Shown: positions 1 to 11,459, numbered from the stretch's first letter. The stretch is 64,000 bases of DNA from Euwallacea fornicatus (GCF_040115645.1 NC_089575.1:186001-250000), one strand, 5' to 3'. The notes: generated by a model not told the origin, from the letters alone. Numbers and translations are program-made.

Positions 1-470
1 CTGAAATTTTAGCTTTGTCTCTACAGTAAGAAAGAAACACGTGCAGAAAATTCGTCGAACATTTTTCATCTGGACGACAAGGGTACATTTCCTCCTGTGA
101 AAACAATTATCCTGGTGATGTTTTCGAGCAGCCTATAATAAACTTTTATACAGGGTGATTTGGAATGCAACTGATACAAGGCCCGAGTAGAGAACCTGAA
201 AACATGTCGATTCTTTATTAAGGTTTTTTTCGACGCGTACCGTTGAAGGATATCGGCTTCAGAACATGAATGAAGAAATTTGGAAAAATTCTGTGTTTCC
301 GTAAAGCCTGAACCCAGAATAAACAAATTTGGGAAATGTTTTTGTGTCCGTCCCTAGGTCACCCTTAAAATTATATGAATTTTTTAACCCTAATCTGATA
401 CACAACTAAAGTTTTACAATATGATGGTAAATTTAATTTTACATCATTTTGTATTTTTTTTATTTTTCGA
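1..470. other. Unassigned flank with a solo TIR-like end
   Basis: No gene is recognisable. Near 148-165 there is one ACAGGGTG-type end after TA, the terminus shared by the DD41D-like elements elsewhere in this window, but no matching partner arm was found. It is probably the edge of an old, truncated DNA transposon. Confidence 0.4.
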
Positions 471-2035
471 GGTGACATACCGGACAATACATACCAACTA
501 ATCACAGAAACAGAATACAATGAAGCCCTCACATATATCAAGGATACAGCACCGGAAAAAGACAAAATAAAAGGCAAAGTTGTAAAAAGCCTAACCCCGG
601 ACACCCACCAACTCATACGACGACAAATGAACAAATCTATTGCCACCCAAAGAGTTCCAGAATCCTGGAAAATGGGAGTAATAATACCTATCCCAAAAAA
701 TCGACTGGACCACACGCTCGCACCAAACTACAGACCTATTACGCTACTACCGGTTTTAAGCAAAATCTTTGAACATATTCTAAAAAACAGACTGCAACAA
801 CTGATCGGAAAACACATACCAAGCTACCAATTTGGCTTCAAACCAAAGAATTCGACCATACACCCGCTGTTCGCCCTGACGAACAACATACAAGCTACGC
901 AGCTGGCGGGGGGCAAAACGGCGAGCCTACTTATGGACACTAGTAAGGCTTTTGATAGTGTCTGGCACAGGGGGCTGCTATACAAATTGCACAAACTGAA
1001 AACACCAAAATACCTAATCTACTTAATCAAAAATCTGCTAGAAAACCGACAACATCAGGTACGAATTGACACTGCCCTCTCCTTCCCCTTCTCCCCGGAA
1101 TAGGGGCTACCACAGGGTTCGCCGCTCTCACCACTGCTCTACAATAGATACTGCCACGACATATACAACTATGATCTACAGGACAAGGAATATATAGACA
1201 AAACATCATACATTTTGCAATACGCGGACGACACAGCGCTGATTGCACACGACAAAACTACCAAGAAAGCCGTGGAAAAGCTTCAGACGTTGACAAACAG
1301 AACCATGACGTGGTTTTACAAATGGAGACTAACGCCAGACGACACGAAAAATCAACTTCTACTTTCAAATCACCACATCAAAAACAGCTCACCAACAATA
1401 ATGACAGGCGGACACACAACTAAACCAAGGAACGACGTGAAGTATTTGGAAATAACAATAGACAATAAACTAAAATTTACGAAACACGTACAAAATATTC
1501 GACTAGAAATCATAAAAAGTTAAACAAACACTTCCGAACACTGACATACAAAGACAAAGGGATTAGTATGGAAAACGCCATAAAAATATACAAAACCATA
1601 TGCAGACCACTATTGGGCTAGGGGCACGTACTGAGGGCAAATGCAACAGAAAAAACAAGCAAACACATACAGACTACAGAACAGATTGCACTAAGACTAA
1701 TCACAAAACTAAGACACCCCGAAAACCCGTTACACAACCCACCCAACCAATTACTATATGAACGCACAAACAAGATAAGAATAACAGAAAGACTACGACA
1801 ACTACAGAACAGATGGAAAAAGAACACCAACAACTCAACTATACTGAGCTCGCTTTGCTTAACAAGACAGACAAGACAATCCCGCCTCCTTTTCCCTTCG
1901 AGCACCCTTTGGGAGCACTTCCAGATGTAATGTGATAGTAGTTAGTCACCAAAAGATTACCATTGTATCACAGGCAGAAAGACCTAACAGGTCGATAGTC
2001 TATTTCTGAGGATATAAAGATTGTTTATATATATA
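471..2035 (+). mobile_element. Jockey-like non-LTR retrotransposon fragment (copy A)
   Basis: A 5'-truncated LINE. It begins inside the linker before the reverse transcriptase domain and runs to an A/T-rich 3' tail with TATATA repeats near 2,020-2,035. The 3' UTR has a short motif (a pyrimidine/purine mirror around GACCTAACAGGTC followed by TAGTCTATTTC) that recurs in the copies ending near 39,970, 49,285 and 59,760, so all four belong to one family or to close relatives. The 5' truncation is typical of target-primed reverse transcription. The exact 5' boundary is uncertain. Confidence 0.85.
486..1930 (+). pseudogene. Reverse transcriptase of Jockey-like LINE, broken
   Basis: The reading frame shows the hallmarks of a LINE reverse transcriptase. 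These are a PEKDKI-like start, ESWKMGVIIPIPK, YRPITLLPVLSKIFE (fingers/palm), a TSKAFDSVWH motif where DIS/DVEKAFD is expected, GLPQGSPLSPLLYN, and the catalytic YADD box near 1,220. The C-terminal tail resembles other Jockey elements (LTRQTRQSRLLFP). It is dead: an in-frame TAG at 1,101-1,103 sits just before GLPQGSP, a frameshift lies near 1,515-1,523, and another stop lies near 1,618. The first part would make the polymerase that copies the LINE RNA at the target site. No endonuclease domain is present because of the 5' truncation. Confidence 0.85.
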
Positions 2036-2350
2036 TTTTTTTCGAGATGTAGTTCGTTAATGGTCAAATTTGATGTTAATCAAGTTCGTTTAATTTGTAA
2101 ATTTTTCGCGTGTCTTATTTTTATTTGCAGTAATTTTATAGTCAAAATGGCTGGAAAATTCACATTTCATGAACAAGTTGACATGCTATTAGTGTTGGAG
2201 TTCCGCACTGTTCAAAACTGCAACAGTCGAAAAGAATTAAATAAACTATAACAGAATGAACTTAATCACAGCTCGGCAATATTCTTCTTTAGCAGTTTGC
2301 AAACAACAACTAAAACGAGGCTTCCGAATTAATAAATATTAATTAAAATA
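2036..2350. other. Intergenic spacer, no gene seen
   Basis: A short AT-rich stretch between the LINE tail and the next DNA transposon. A 76-codon frame (2,021-2,251) has no recognisable motif and overlaps the LINE tail, so I do not call it a gene. Confidence 0.4.
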
Positions 2351-3360
2351 TACAGGGTGTTCGATTTATCATGCACATGCGATTTTCTCGAAAACTAAGA
2401 ATTTAATAAAAAAATGTTTCAAATAAAGTTTGTTTGGGATAAAAGAGTGCTTCTTTTAATTTTTTTTTTCAAAAAAACTGTCATTTAGAAAGCCTTTTCA
2501 AGGCATTCGCATTTTTTCTAATGGAAACCCTAGATTTTTTGACAAAAATGGATACATCACTAAAAATTGAAAAACATTTGTTTGAAAAATTTTTCGATTC
2601 AACGCTATTTTAGATAGTTTGTTCAGAGAAATAATCGAAAAGTAAGTAAAACGTGGAACAACAACATAAAAATTTTCTAATCCAATAAATGTTCAAAATT
2701 TCTTCCACCAACTTCAATGCACTTTACAATACGTTTTTTAAACGATTCATGAACACATAATAATGTTTGAGTACTAAATTTATGGGGTTGCCGGAATATG
2801 CTTGTAAACTTTATGCTTCAAATATCCTCGTAAAAAAAATCTGGAGACGTCAAGTCTGGCGATCTTGCCGGCCAGTTAATAGGACCATTCCGTCCAATCC
2901 AGCGTTCTGAATAATCAATATCAAGGATTTGTCGATCACCCCTAAAAACTGCGCTGGGCAACCGTCGTGTTGAAACCACATGGAACGTCGCAATTCTAAG
3001 TTCAACTCTTCAAGTAAAACGAGTAATTTTCGCCTTGAAAATTGTTGGTATTTTTCCGCGTTCAAGATCCCATCAATAAAATATGGTCCAATTACATTTG
3101 TTCCTATGATTCCACACCACACGTTTACAGACTATGGATGCTGATGCTCAATCTGCCTTATCCATTTAGGATTGTCTACAGACCAGTGATACATATTGTG
3201 GCGGTTAATTTGACCATGATTTGTTAAAGTTGATTCGTCAAAGAACAAAACTAACATAAAAAAGTTTGGGTTATCGATTATTTGTCTTTGAGCCCATTGA
3301 CAAAATATCATACGATTCCAAAAATCTTCGCCGTGAAGTTCCTGATGTAGGGAAAAAATA

Positions 3361-4626
3361 GGTGTACAAAAAGAAACTGAGCATTTTTTGGTGAAATTAA
3401 GCTTCATTAAAAACATAGTTATCGAAAATATTACTAATCAAAATAATTTCTATAACTGTCTATGGTCTTTTGCCATTTACTGGGTAGATGATGGATGCCC
3501 TCGTGATAGAAGCTTAGTGGTTTCGACGAAAAATAGTTATCGAGCCATTTTCGAATATCTTCAACGTTAAAGAATCGTTGGTCAGCTAAATGAGACTGCA
3601 CGGATCTGAACAAGTAGAAGTCGGAAGGAGCCAAGTCTGGAGAATACACCGCATGCTGGAGTATTTCCCAGCCTAACGAGAAGATGAGTTCCTGGGTGGG
3701 TTTAGCTGTATGCGGACGAGCATTATCATGCAGCAATATCACTTTCCGACTTCCTTGGCCCGTAAATGGTCTTTTTTCCTTCAGAGCATCGCTTAATTTG
3801 ATCATTTGGGCCTGATAACGGTCAGCTGTAACAGTTTGACCGGGTTCCAGAAGCTCATAGTAAACGACTCCTTTAGAATCCCACCAGACACATAGTAAGA
3901 TTTGGGGTTTGGTTCTGCAACTGATGTGGATGGCTGGCCTGGGTCAACCCATGTTTTTCTCCACTTAGGATTATCATACAAAATCCAGTTTTTATCTCCC
4001 GTAATAATATTATGCAGAAAATTCTTTCTTTTATACCGAGAAAGCAAGTTCGTGCAGATGTCAACTCTTCGATTTTGATTGTCTTCGGTTAGCTCATGAG
4101 GAACCCATTTTCCTGCTTTTTGAATTTTTCCCATTCCATGCAATCGAACTGAAACTGCTTGTTGAGTTACTTCTAACTGCTCTGCGAGCTGTTTTTCAGT
4201 TTGGCATGGATTTTCATCCAGCAAAGTTTGCAGTTCTTCGTGTTGAAACTTTTTTTCGACTCCCGCACGTGGATTGTCCTCAAGACAAAAGTTTTCCTCA
4301 CAAAACTTCTTAAACCATCTCCTAACAGTTGAAACACCAACAGAATTATCTCCCCAAGCCGAATTGATCATTTCTGTTGTTTCAGCATCATTTTTTTTTT
4401 CAGTTTAAAACAGAACAACATTGATATTCTCAAATATTGCTTGGAAATGTTCATGTCTCTATTTACGTTTTGTGCACTGAACTACAGCTTCTGAGCAACT
4501 GAAACTTTTATCATATGAAAAGTCATAAATAAGCAACACCTGCTTACAATTGCAGGCGAATTGAACGTGTCTAAGTATGTTTTTTTATTGCATATAACTT
4601 CATTGCTCAGTGTCTTTTTGTACACC
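3361..4626 (-). mobile_element. mariner element (DD34D) nested in the DD41D element
   Basis: The 1,266 bp insert is bounded by inverted ends reading GGTGTACAAAAAG and by duplicated TA at 3,359-3,360 and 4,627-4,628. Size, ends and transposase match a standard mariner. Because it splits the transposase of the surrounding element, it is the younger of the two. Confidence 0.9.
3434..4402 (-). pseudogene. mariner transposase, frameshifted
   Basis: Translation in pieces gives the mariner order: an HTH with STVRRWFKKF, the linker WVPHEL, the first catalytic block ITGDKNW, then after a frameshift near 3,800-3,900 the second block LLHDNARPH and the third SPDLAPSDFYLF. There are 34 residues between the second and third aspartates by my count (DD34D). 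The C-terminus has the usual GIHHLPSKW motif. Frameshifts near 4,370 and around 3,800-3,900 break the gene, so it is a dead copy. All three catalytic Asp codons survive. Confidence 0.85.
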
Positions 4627-5623
4627 TATTAGAATAAGGTTTTAATTTATGACGATGCAAAATACGAAAAACACTGTTCTGCGCTACTCCTGAATTTGAT
4701 GCAATTTGTCCAATACTAATTTCTGGATCGTAAGCAATAGCAGCCAGGACATTGATTTCATTGTCTTCATTAGTTACGGTGTTTTTCGTTTCTTTTTTTG
4801 TTTATCAACATTCCCGGTCTCTTCAAACTGCCTCACAAGTCTTTTGAATGTAAACCTTGACGGCACAACCTTTTCTGGAAATCGTTCAGCATACATTGTT
4901 ATTGTCCTTGGAATATCGCGACCACTTTCTCCATAAATAAGGATCATTTCAATTTTTTCTTTTAATGAAAAATACGCCATTATTCTTCAAGTACTTCTTC
5001 ATCACAAAGAAACAATTCGAACACCACCACTCAACTGCTACTATAATTTGAACATTTTATTTATTTACTAAACTTATTCATGAAATTTTATATTATCGGT
5101 TGTTTTTTATTGAAACAATTTGTTTAAAGAAACCTGTAACACAATTTGTAGACCTGTGAACGTTAATAAATAGAATTTTGAACATTGATTGGATTAGAAA
5201 ACTTTTATGTTGTTCCACGCTTTACTTAATTTTCGATTATTTCTTTGAATAAACTGTCTAAAAAAGCGTTGAATCGAAAAATTTTTCAAACAAATGTTTT
5301 TCAGTTTTTAATGATGTATCCATTTTTGTCAAAAAAATCTAGGGTTTCCATTAGAAAAAATGCGAATTACTTTGAAAAGGCCTTCTAAATGACAGTTTTT
5401 TTGAAAAAAAAAAATTTAAGAAGCGCTCTTTTATCCCAAACAAACTTTATTTGAAACATTTTTTTTATTAAATTCTTAGTTTTCGAGAAAATCGCATGTG
5501 CTTGATAAATCGAACACCCTGTATTCAAAATTTATCACTATTAGAAAATATTTATCACTAAAATCAAATAAACATTTAAGATATTGTTTAAAATGACTGC
5601 CATTTTCTTTTACACATAGATGC

Positions 5624-6499
5624 TGTCTGAACACAGTTCAGACTTTTCTGGGAATTCCGAATTTCTGCAATAAAGTATTCTAAAGGCTAATAGACCCGGG
5701 GGAGCAATAAACCTGCGGTATTATCAAAGCATGAAATTCAAAGGGTAACAGTGGTACGGTTTACTGCTAGCTGATAAACGTGTCTGGAATTTCCCGAGAA
5801 CTCTTAGAACCATACAATATCGGCCGCACATGGACCATCGTCCAAGATTCAACATCTGGGACTGCAAGAGGTACATATTTGTAACCGTAAATTCAAAGAC
5901 CTACAAGGGGCTGGTTCCTGGTTCCCATGAAACCCAAGTTTATGGTCACTAAAAGAAATTGGACTGAGCGACGATGGGAAATTCCAACCGCATTGTTGGA
6001 CTAACGGTTCAACTCCCTCCTGTGGGGGTGACCGAGTCTGGGGACAGGGGGGAACAGAAGAGACCAAGTCGAGTCAGTTTCGTCTGTGTTTTCTGAGGAG
6101 AATCATCTGCAATCAACCCTCGCATCGCTCAGTGCATAACCCATATAACTCACAGTGCATATACAAGCAGGGTGTGGTTTCATCACTCAAGGGACTCCAT
6201 TACAAACTCTTGCAACCCAATCAAACTAGTTATTCTTGGAAACACCAGTGGCTACTTATTCTTCAAACATCAACCAAGTACGGTCTTTTACAACGTATTT
6301 TACTTGGAACTATGAGTTACATTATTTACGAAATAAAGCATTAAATAATCAAACAAGAGTGCATAAATCCTGTTTCTCTCTGTCTGGAAAAAACGAGAGT
6401 GGTTCTTCGGTTTAAATTAAAACAGAACTAGCCGCGGAAGCAGATACCACCAAGTCACATCAGGGTCCTGGAGAGGTACAACAGCTTCTCCAGAGTACA
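5624..6499 (-). mobile_element. Solo LTR (876 bp) with 5-bp target duplication
   Basis: Read on the minus strand, the unit starts TGTACTCTGG and ends GTTCAGACA. A perfect 5-base direct repeat, GATGC, flanks it (5,619-5,623 and 6,500-6,504). No internal retroelement sequence is present, so this is a solo LTR left by recombination between two LTRs. Internal blocks (a CCGCGGCTRGTTCT box and an ACCACTCTCGTTTT box) and the terminal 30 bases match the solo LTR at 51,881-52,544. The superfamily cannot be decided without an internal region; 5-base duplications fit Gypsy, BEL and some Copia elements. Confidence 0.85.
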
Positions 6500-6589
6500 G
6501 ATGCTTCATCATGAGTTAAAATCCACTCTGTTCATTAATTGTATGTTATTTTTTTTATAACGATACGTTTATTGATGCGGTTCCATAAA

Positions 6590-7574
6590 TATTCCTCAGC
6601 TCAACCGGCGTTGAAGACACAAATTATTCTAAAGTCCTCCGAAGGAAAAAATCGCATATATTTAAATCTGGGAATCGCGGTGGCCAGTGTTAAGGGCAAT
6701 TATTTCCACGATTATTCATCGGTTTTGGGAATTGTTAACTTAAAAATTCTCGTCCATACTGAAATATGGAGTAGCCCCATCATGCATAAACTGCATTTTA
6801 CAGCGTAGTTGTAAAAGTCAATTTTTCAGTAGCTCAGGAAGAGTATTTTGCAAGAAAAACAAATAGGCTGCGCCGTTCGGTCGGTTTAGTGAAATAACCA
6901 GCCCAATCAAATACCGCCCTACAACACCTACCCACTCGTTTCTTTAAAATTCTCTATGGAAATGGTGGATTATTGTTCCATGTAAAATTTCTTCTAAATA
7001 GTGATGATTGTTGTATAGATCTACAGTAGCTCTCCATGTAAAGCAAGCTTCAATCGTGAAGAGAATTATCTTATGAAAATTAATGTTCTAATTTTATCAG
7101 AATTGTAACACTTTAAGGCACGTAATTTTTTTTAACTCGATTTGACTGGTTTTGACATCAAATCACAAAACATTTTTTTTCTCAATAACGTACGATTTAT
7201 TGAAATATGAACACAAGTTAAAAAAATATAAAATTTTATTTGCCACCTCACTGTTAAACCTTAGTTGTAAATTAAATTAGGGTAAAAAAAATCATAAAAT
7301 ATTAAGGGTGGCCCACTCCTATGCTAGCTTTTATTGAGCTTTTTGCCACTTCAAATTAAAAAAAAAAAAAAATGCCAATAAAAAAACATTTCTCTAATAT
7401 ATTCTAGATTAAAGCTTTCCTGAGATACAAAATTTTTTTATTTTTTTTATTTATCTTCTAAGCGCATATCTCAGCTACCGTAGAGATCAGAGAAAAACTT
7501 CATATAAACAATCGTTATGTTTTGAGGTCCTCTATACACACTCGTTTTTTGTCGGTTCGTTACGAATCACCCTG
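6590..7574 (-). mobile_element. Decayed DD41D element remnant, right end at 7,574
   Basis: The minus strand from about 7,080 down to 6,590 reads in broken frames as a transposase. It has VGVVGRYLIG, LPELLKN, RCKMQFMHDGATPYF (second catalytic D), and further on a WPPRFPDL-like block and DFFL (third motif), with stops and shifts between them. The right end is a CACCCTG terminus followed by TA at 7,575. No left terminus was found, so the element is truncated or too diverged. The stretch 7,090-7,560 is AT-rich noncoding arm sequence. Confidence 0.55.
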
Positions 7575-7675
7575 TATTTACACATCTTTCTATATCACAT
7601 GGCATATACTATAATAGTCAACTTGTGAAATACACTCACTTTCACATGAAATGCACCACCCAGTAATACTAATAA

Positions 7676-9004
7676 TTGTGTCTTGGAACTTTGGCAAAAT
7701 AATGCTTCATAATGGAGTATCAAATGATCAGACATTCAGTAAAAAAGGAAGAATGCTGGTGGTTTTTTGTCATTGACCTTTTAGATTTTTTATTCAATTG
7801 AAACTAAATAAAATAATATTTACATGGAAATATCAATTTGGTTGGATTGTGAACGAGACATCTCAAAATGCCCCCAGTGAGACAGCATCGAAATTTTTCC
7901 CACGTTTTGGATTTTGATAGAGGGCGAATTATCGGCATGAAGGAGGGTGGACTCTCTTTTTGTGAGATTGCCCGAAGAATGAATCGGAACCACACCACGA
8001 TTGCGAGAATATGGTCTCTATGATCTGAAGAAAGGGTTCAGCAACATCGTCTAGCTGGACGTCCTCCCCGTAGCAGCAATGAACGTGAAGATCGACTTCT
8101 TAGACTGATGGCCATTGGTGATCGATTTCAAACAACAATGTCTGTTGCAGTAGATTGGATGGGAGCTCCAAATCGTCGGGCGTCGATGGCAACAGTTTAC
8201 GGAAGAATTTCGTCTTTTGGCTTGCATTCATACCGCCCAAATCTACGACTGCCACTAACCGCCCAACACCAAGCTTCCAGATTGGCCTGGTGTCAAGAAC
8301 GAGTTGATTGGAGTCATGAGTGGAACAATATCGTCTTCAGTGACGAGTCGCGATTTTGTTTATGGATCAATGATGGTCGTAGAAGAGTCAGACGAAACCG
8401 AGGTGAAAGAAGAAATTTGCAATTTTGTGAAAGGCGCCACACAGCTTTAACACCCCGTGTCATGGTCTGGGGTGCGATATGTGTTGGTCGAAAATCTTCT
8501 CTTGTGTTCATTCCAAGCACCCTAAACGCACGTCGCTACATTAACAATGTTCTGAGGCCAGTATTAGTACCCTTCATGCAAACTTTACCAAATGGCGTTT
8601 TCCAACAGAATAATGCAAGACCACATAGTGCGAACATTACTCGACAATAATTGGAAGAAGCACAATTGGAAATACTGCCTTGGCCTGCACGGTCACCGGA
8701 CCTAGCGCCCATCGAACATCTTTGAGACATGATGAGTCGCCGTCTTCGAAATTTACCGAGGCCTCCAAACGATGCGGATGACCTACAACATCATCTTGAG
8801 GTAGCATGGAATAAAATACCCCAGGAGGATATTGATCATTTCTTGCAAAGCATGCCGTGAAGAGTACGCTCTTCATTGCCTTACGAGGCGATGTCGCTCA
8901 TTATTAATTTTTTAATTAACAAGTGTTGTCTCTTTTTACTGAAAGTCTTATCATTTGCTACTCCATTATGAAGCATTATGTTGCCAAAGTTACAAGACTC
9001 AATT
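7676..9004 (+). mobile_element. Tc1-like element (DD34E) with ~65 bp TIRs
   Basis: Inverted repeats of about 65 bp lie at about 7,676-7,745 and 8,935-9,002; the shared core is AACTTTGGCAA.ATAATG. They enclose one full-length but dead transposase frame. The target duplication could not be placed with certainty. The right end lies within a few bases of the left arm of the next fold-back element. Confidence 0.8.
7868..8860 (+). pseudogene. Tc1-like transposase with three in-frame stops
   Basis: A continuous 330-codon frame starts at ATG 7,868 and ends at TGA 8,858, with no frameshift. The N-terminus is a paired-type HTH (RGRIIGMKEGGLSFCEIARRM) with a GRPPR AT-hook-like linker. The catalytic part shows FSDESRF (first D), VMVWGA, then QQNNARPH, where the second catalytic Asp is Asn, and SPDLAPIEHL (E). 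In-frame stops lie at 8,021, 8,648 and 8,723; at least the last is a Trp-to-stop transition. The length is normal for Tc1. Decay looks like point mutation only, which is unusual beside the frameshifted neighbours. Confidence 0.85.
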
Positions 9005-9807
9005 GAACTTCTATTTTTAATTTCCGTCAAATGTACTAGCCCATGTTCTGGATGCTCATGTTCTTTGTTTGTTTTTGTCTTAAAATGTTCTTTTATTTGA
9101 TATATCTGCTACAAAGGGTGTAACAGATAATCATGCAGATATTTTAGTGGGTGGTACTACTAGGCGGTAAGATGAGAAAAAAATGCTAATATACCCCTAG
9201 TCAAAAATGCACCATTTTTGGTATACGTGGTGACAAATTTCGATTTTGTTTTAATTTTTTGTTATTTCCTTTCGCATGCCTCAAGATCACTTAGTGACAT
9301 TTTGTATCCATATATTTTTTAAGAGCCCCTTCAAGAAAATCGTTGGTCTCCATATAGAATGTCTTCTATTTTCCTGGGTCACGTGCTACGTTTTGCTTCT
9401 TAACTTTTTTTTGGAACACCATGTATAAATTATGACTTCAGATTTAGATTCCTTCTTCATCTCTTTAACTTTCTGATCTATCGCATTAATCTTACATCTT
9501 TCACCATTTATGAATTTGCATAAATAGCTACCGATGCATATTAAAGGTAAAAGTAAATGAGGCAAGAGAAAATCCGAAGCATTTCTTAATAATTAATCAT
9601 ATGCATTAAGTTAGCAAAGTAACAGTAAAAGTAAATGAATCTAAATGAAAACAAAACTATAAGAATTGCTGAAACTGTTCTTTTCTTGCTAAGATACAAG
9701 ATTTCACTATGTGCCTCATACATCGGCGGATACTTTCAAAAATACCAGAAGTATAGCCAATAATTTTACATGAGGTCATCATTCCGTTTCACAATATCTC
9801 CACTGTG

Positions 9808-10305
9808 TCAATGGGGTCTGGTATACCAATGATTTAAGATGTTCCCAGGAAAAAAGTCCAGGCTACTCAGGTTTGGGAATTCAGGAGACCATGGCGGAAG
9901 GTCCCCTCGCCCAACCCAACGATAATGTTGGTTTAGGAGCTCCCTTACTTCCAGATTAAAATTAGCTAGCGCACCATCGTGCATCAACCACATTTGGTTT
10001 CTCAAGAGAAGAAGTACTTCTTTAAAGTTCAGAGAAAACCGCTGTTGAATATTATTTTCTCACGCTAAATGGGGATTTTCTTCTTCACAAAAATATTTAT
10101 AATGGAAATTTCGGATAGCTTTCCTTGAAAAGTTTCCTGCATTATTAAATAAAATAAAACGTGCAAAAAACGGATTTTGAGTCGGCATTTTTAGGAACCA
10201 CTCACAAATATTCAAGCGTAGATGAACATCTCGTGGGAGAACAACTTGAACCCTTGTGACGTAAGAATATATCAAGTTATCAATCAAAATTCTCCAAATT
10301 CGCAT
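9808..10305 (-). pseudogene. DD41D-like transposase fragments
   Basis: Two minus-strand pieces remain. The upstream piece has the HTH-linker end and CEWFLKM, then ARFILFNNAGNF, where the first catalytic Asp is changed to Asn. The downstream piece has MWLMHDGALANF (second D), RWVGRGD, and a degenerate SPEFPNLSSLDFF (third motif region). The frames are separated by shifts and stops. It is the decayed gene of the surrounding fold-back element. Confidence 0.7.
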
Positions 10306-10500
10306 AAATGATACATTTAATGTTGCGATAACTTTTCTCGTGCTCGCAACAGGGTCGGCTTCAACATTATTTAGAACTGCTTCCTGGATTTCTGAAATTT
10401 TCGTGGTTTAATGTGCTCCTCCAAAACCACTGGATTTCTTAAATGTTCCAGTTTCACATAGCGGAATGTGAATATTTGTAAATGTTCTTAAATCAGATAG

Positions 10501-10612
10501 TATCTGATTAGGATATCTGCATGTGTAGAGAGCATACGCTTCATAGGAATGTGGTATAATATATTCCTATGGAGCGCACAGACTCTACGCACGTAGATAT
10601 CCTAATCGGATT
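10501..10612. repeat. 112-bp imperfect palindrome
   Basis: The two halves are reverse complements at about 80%, meeting at a TATAATAT centre. The ends read ATCTGATTAGGATATCT and its complement. It is probably a small MITE or hairpin that inserted into the fold-back element. Confidence 0.65.
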
Positions 10613-11459
10613 GTTATTGGTTTGACCACAAATCAAGTGCACGTCTGCATACCCTTGGTTGGTAAACTAAACCATCATCGATTAATAAATAGGTTTAAGA
10701 GCACAGAAAGAAGCCAAATCTATCTCGAACTTAACTTGTACTTATCCAGTTTGTTTGGTTTTTTATCCTTCATATTTAATGTAGATCGGTGGCTATTTAT
10801 GCAAATTTTTCGTAAATGGTGAAAGATAAGAGATTAATGGCATAGATCAGAAAGTTAAAGAGATGAAAAAGGAATGTAAATCTGAAATCATAATTTATAC
10901 ATGGTGTTCCAAAAAAAAGGTAAGAAGCAAGAAATAGTACGTGGCCCAGGAAAACATTAGACTCTATATATGGAGACCAAAGTTCTCAGCATTTTTTGTA
11001 AAGGCTCTTAAAAAAATTAAAGGATACGAAATGTCATTAAGTTATTTTTGGCACACGAAAGAAAATAGTAAAAACTTTTAAAAAAATTAAACTTTGTCAT
11101 CCTGTATATCACAAATGGTGCGTTTTTGATCATGAATATATTAGCGTTTTCTTTTTATTTTACCGAGCAATACTACCCCCTAAAATATCTGCATGAAGAT
11201 CTGTTACATCCTGTATAGCAGGTATATCAAATCAAAGATGTTATGAAAGAAAAAACACAAAAACAACATGAGCATACAGAAAATGGACCAGTGCATTCCA
11301 ACGACGTTAAAAATAGTAGAATTTCATAGGTCAATATTACAATATGTATGTACAAGATGGGGCATGGAAATCGAGTGTTTTTGAAATAATCATAGAATCG
11401 TTAGTTTTCTACATATAATTTGTGTTTTATTATAACGGCATGGTCACAAACATAGCATT

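Larger units (their letters stand above)
2687..4980 (-). pseudogene. DD41D transposase, interrupted and frameshifted
   Basis: The N-terminus (4,980-4,774) is a helix-turn-helix domain of DUF4817 type, with IYGE, a YAERFPE-like helix and FKRLVRQFEETG. A frameshift after about residue 68 moves the frame to a second HTH (QIASNSGVAQNSVFRIL). The nested mariner then splits the gene at TA 3,359/4,627. The catalytic part resumes with LFFDESTLTNHGQ (first D). An in-frame stop replaces a Trp at the NVWCG motif near 3,130, and WFQHDGCPA (second D) follows. The remainder is shifted. It would bind the TIRs and perform DDD cut-and-paste, but it cannot be functional here. The 305-residue homologue ending at 50,216 is the best internal reference. 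Confidence 0.8.
2353..5521 (-). mobile_element. DD41D mariner-like element with ~345 bp TIRs, carrying a nested mariner
   Basis: Termini start ACAGGGTGTTCG and are inverted at the right end, with TA at both outer edges (2,351-2,352 and 5,522-5,523). The inverted repeats are long: 2,353-about 2,700 pairs with about 5,172-5,521. Removing the nested 1,266 bp mariner and its duplicated TA leaves an element of about 1.9 kb. The transposase lies on the minus strand and its last codons (ending EHLLD) fall inside the left TIR. In this family the third catalytic aspartate is 41 residues after the second by my count, which fits the DD41D (rosa-type) Tc1/mariner lineage. Confidence 0.85.
9007..11330 (-). 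mobile_element. Fold-back element with ~540 bp inverted arms and DD41D remnant
   Basis: The left arm, about 9,007-9,545, pairs with the right arm, about 10,795-11,330, over more than 500 bases at roughly 80% identity. The paired blocks include GGAACACCATGTATAAATTA, an ATCTCTTTAACTTTCTGATC block, and GCAGATATTTTAG. Between the arms are pieces of a minus-strand DD41D-like transposase and a 112 bp palindrome (10,501-10,612). The arms are far longer than classical Tc1/mariner TIRs. A weaker match continues left of the Tc1 element (around 7,590-7,635), which suggests that Tc1 landed inside the left arm. Confidence 0.75.
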
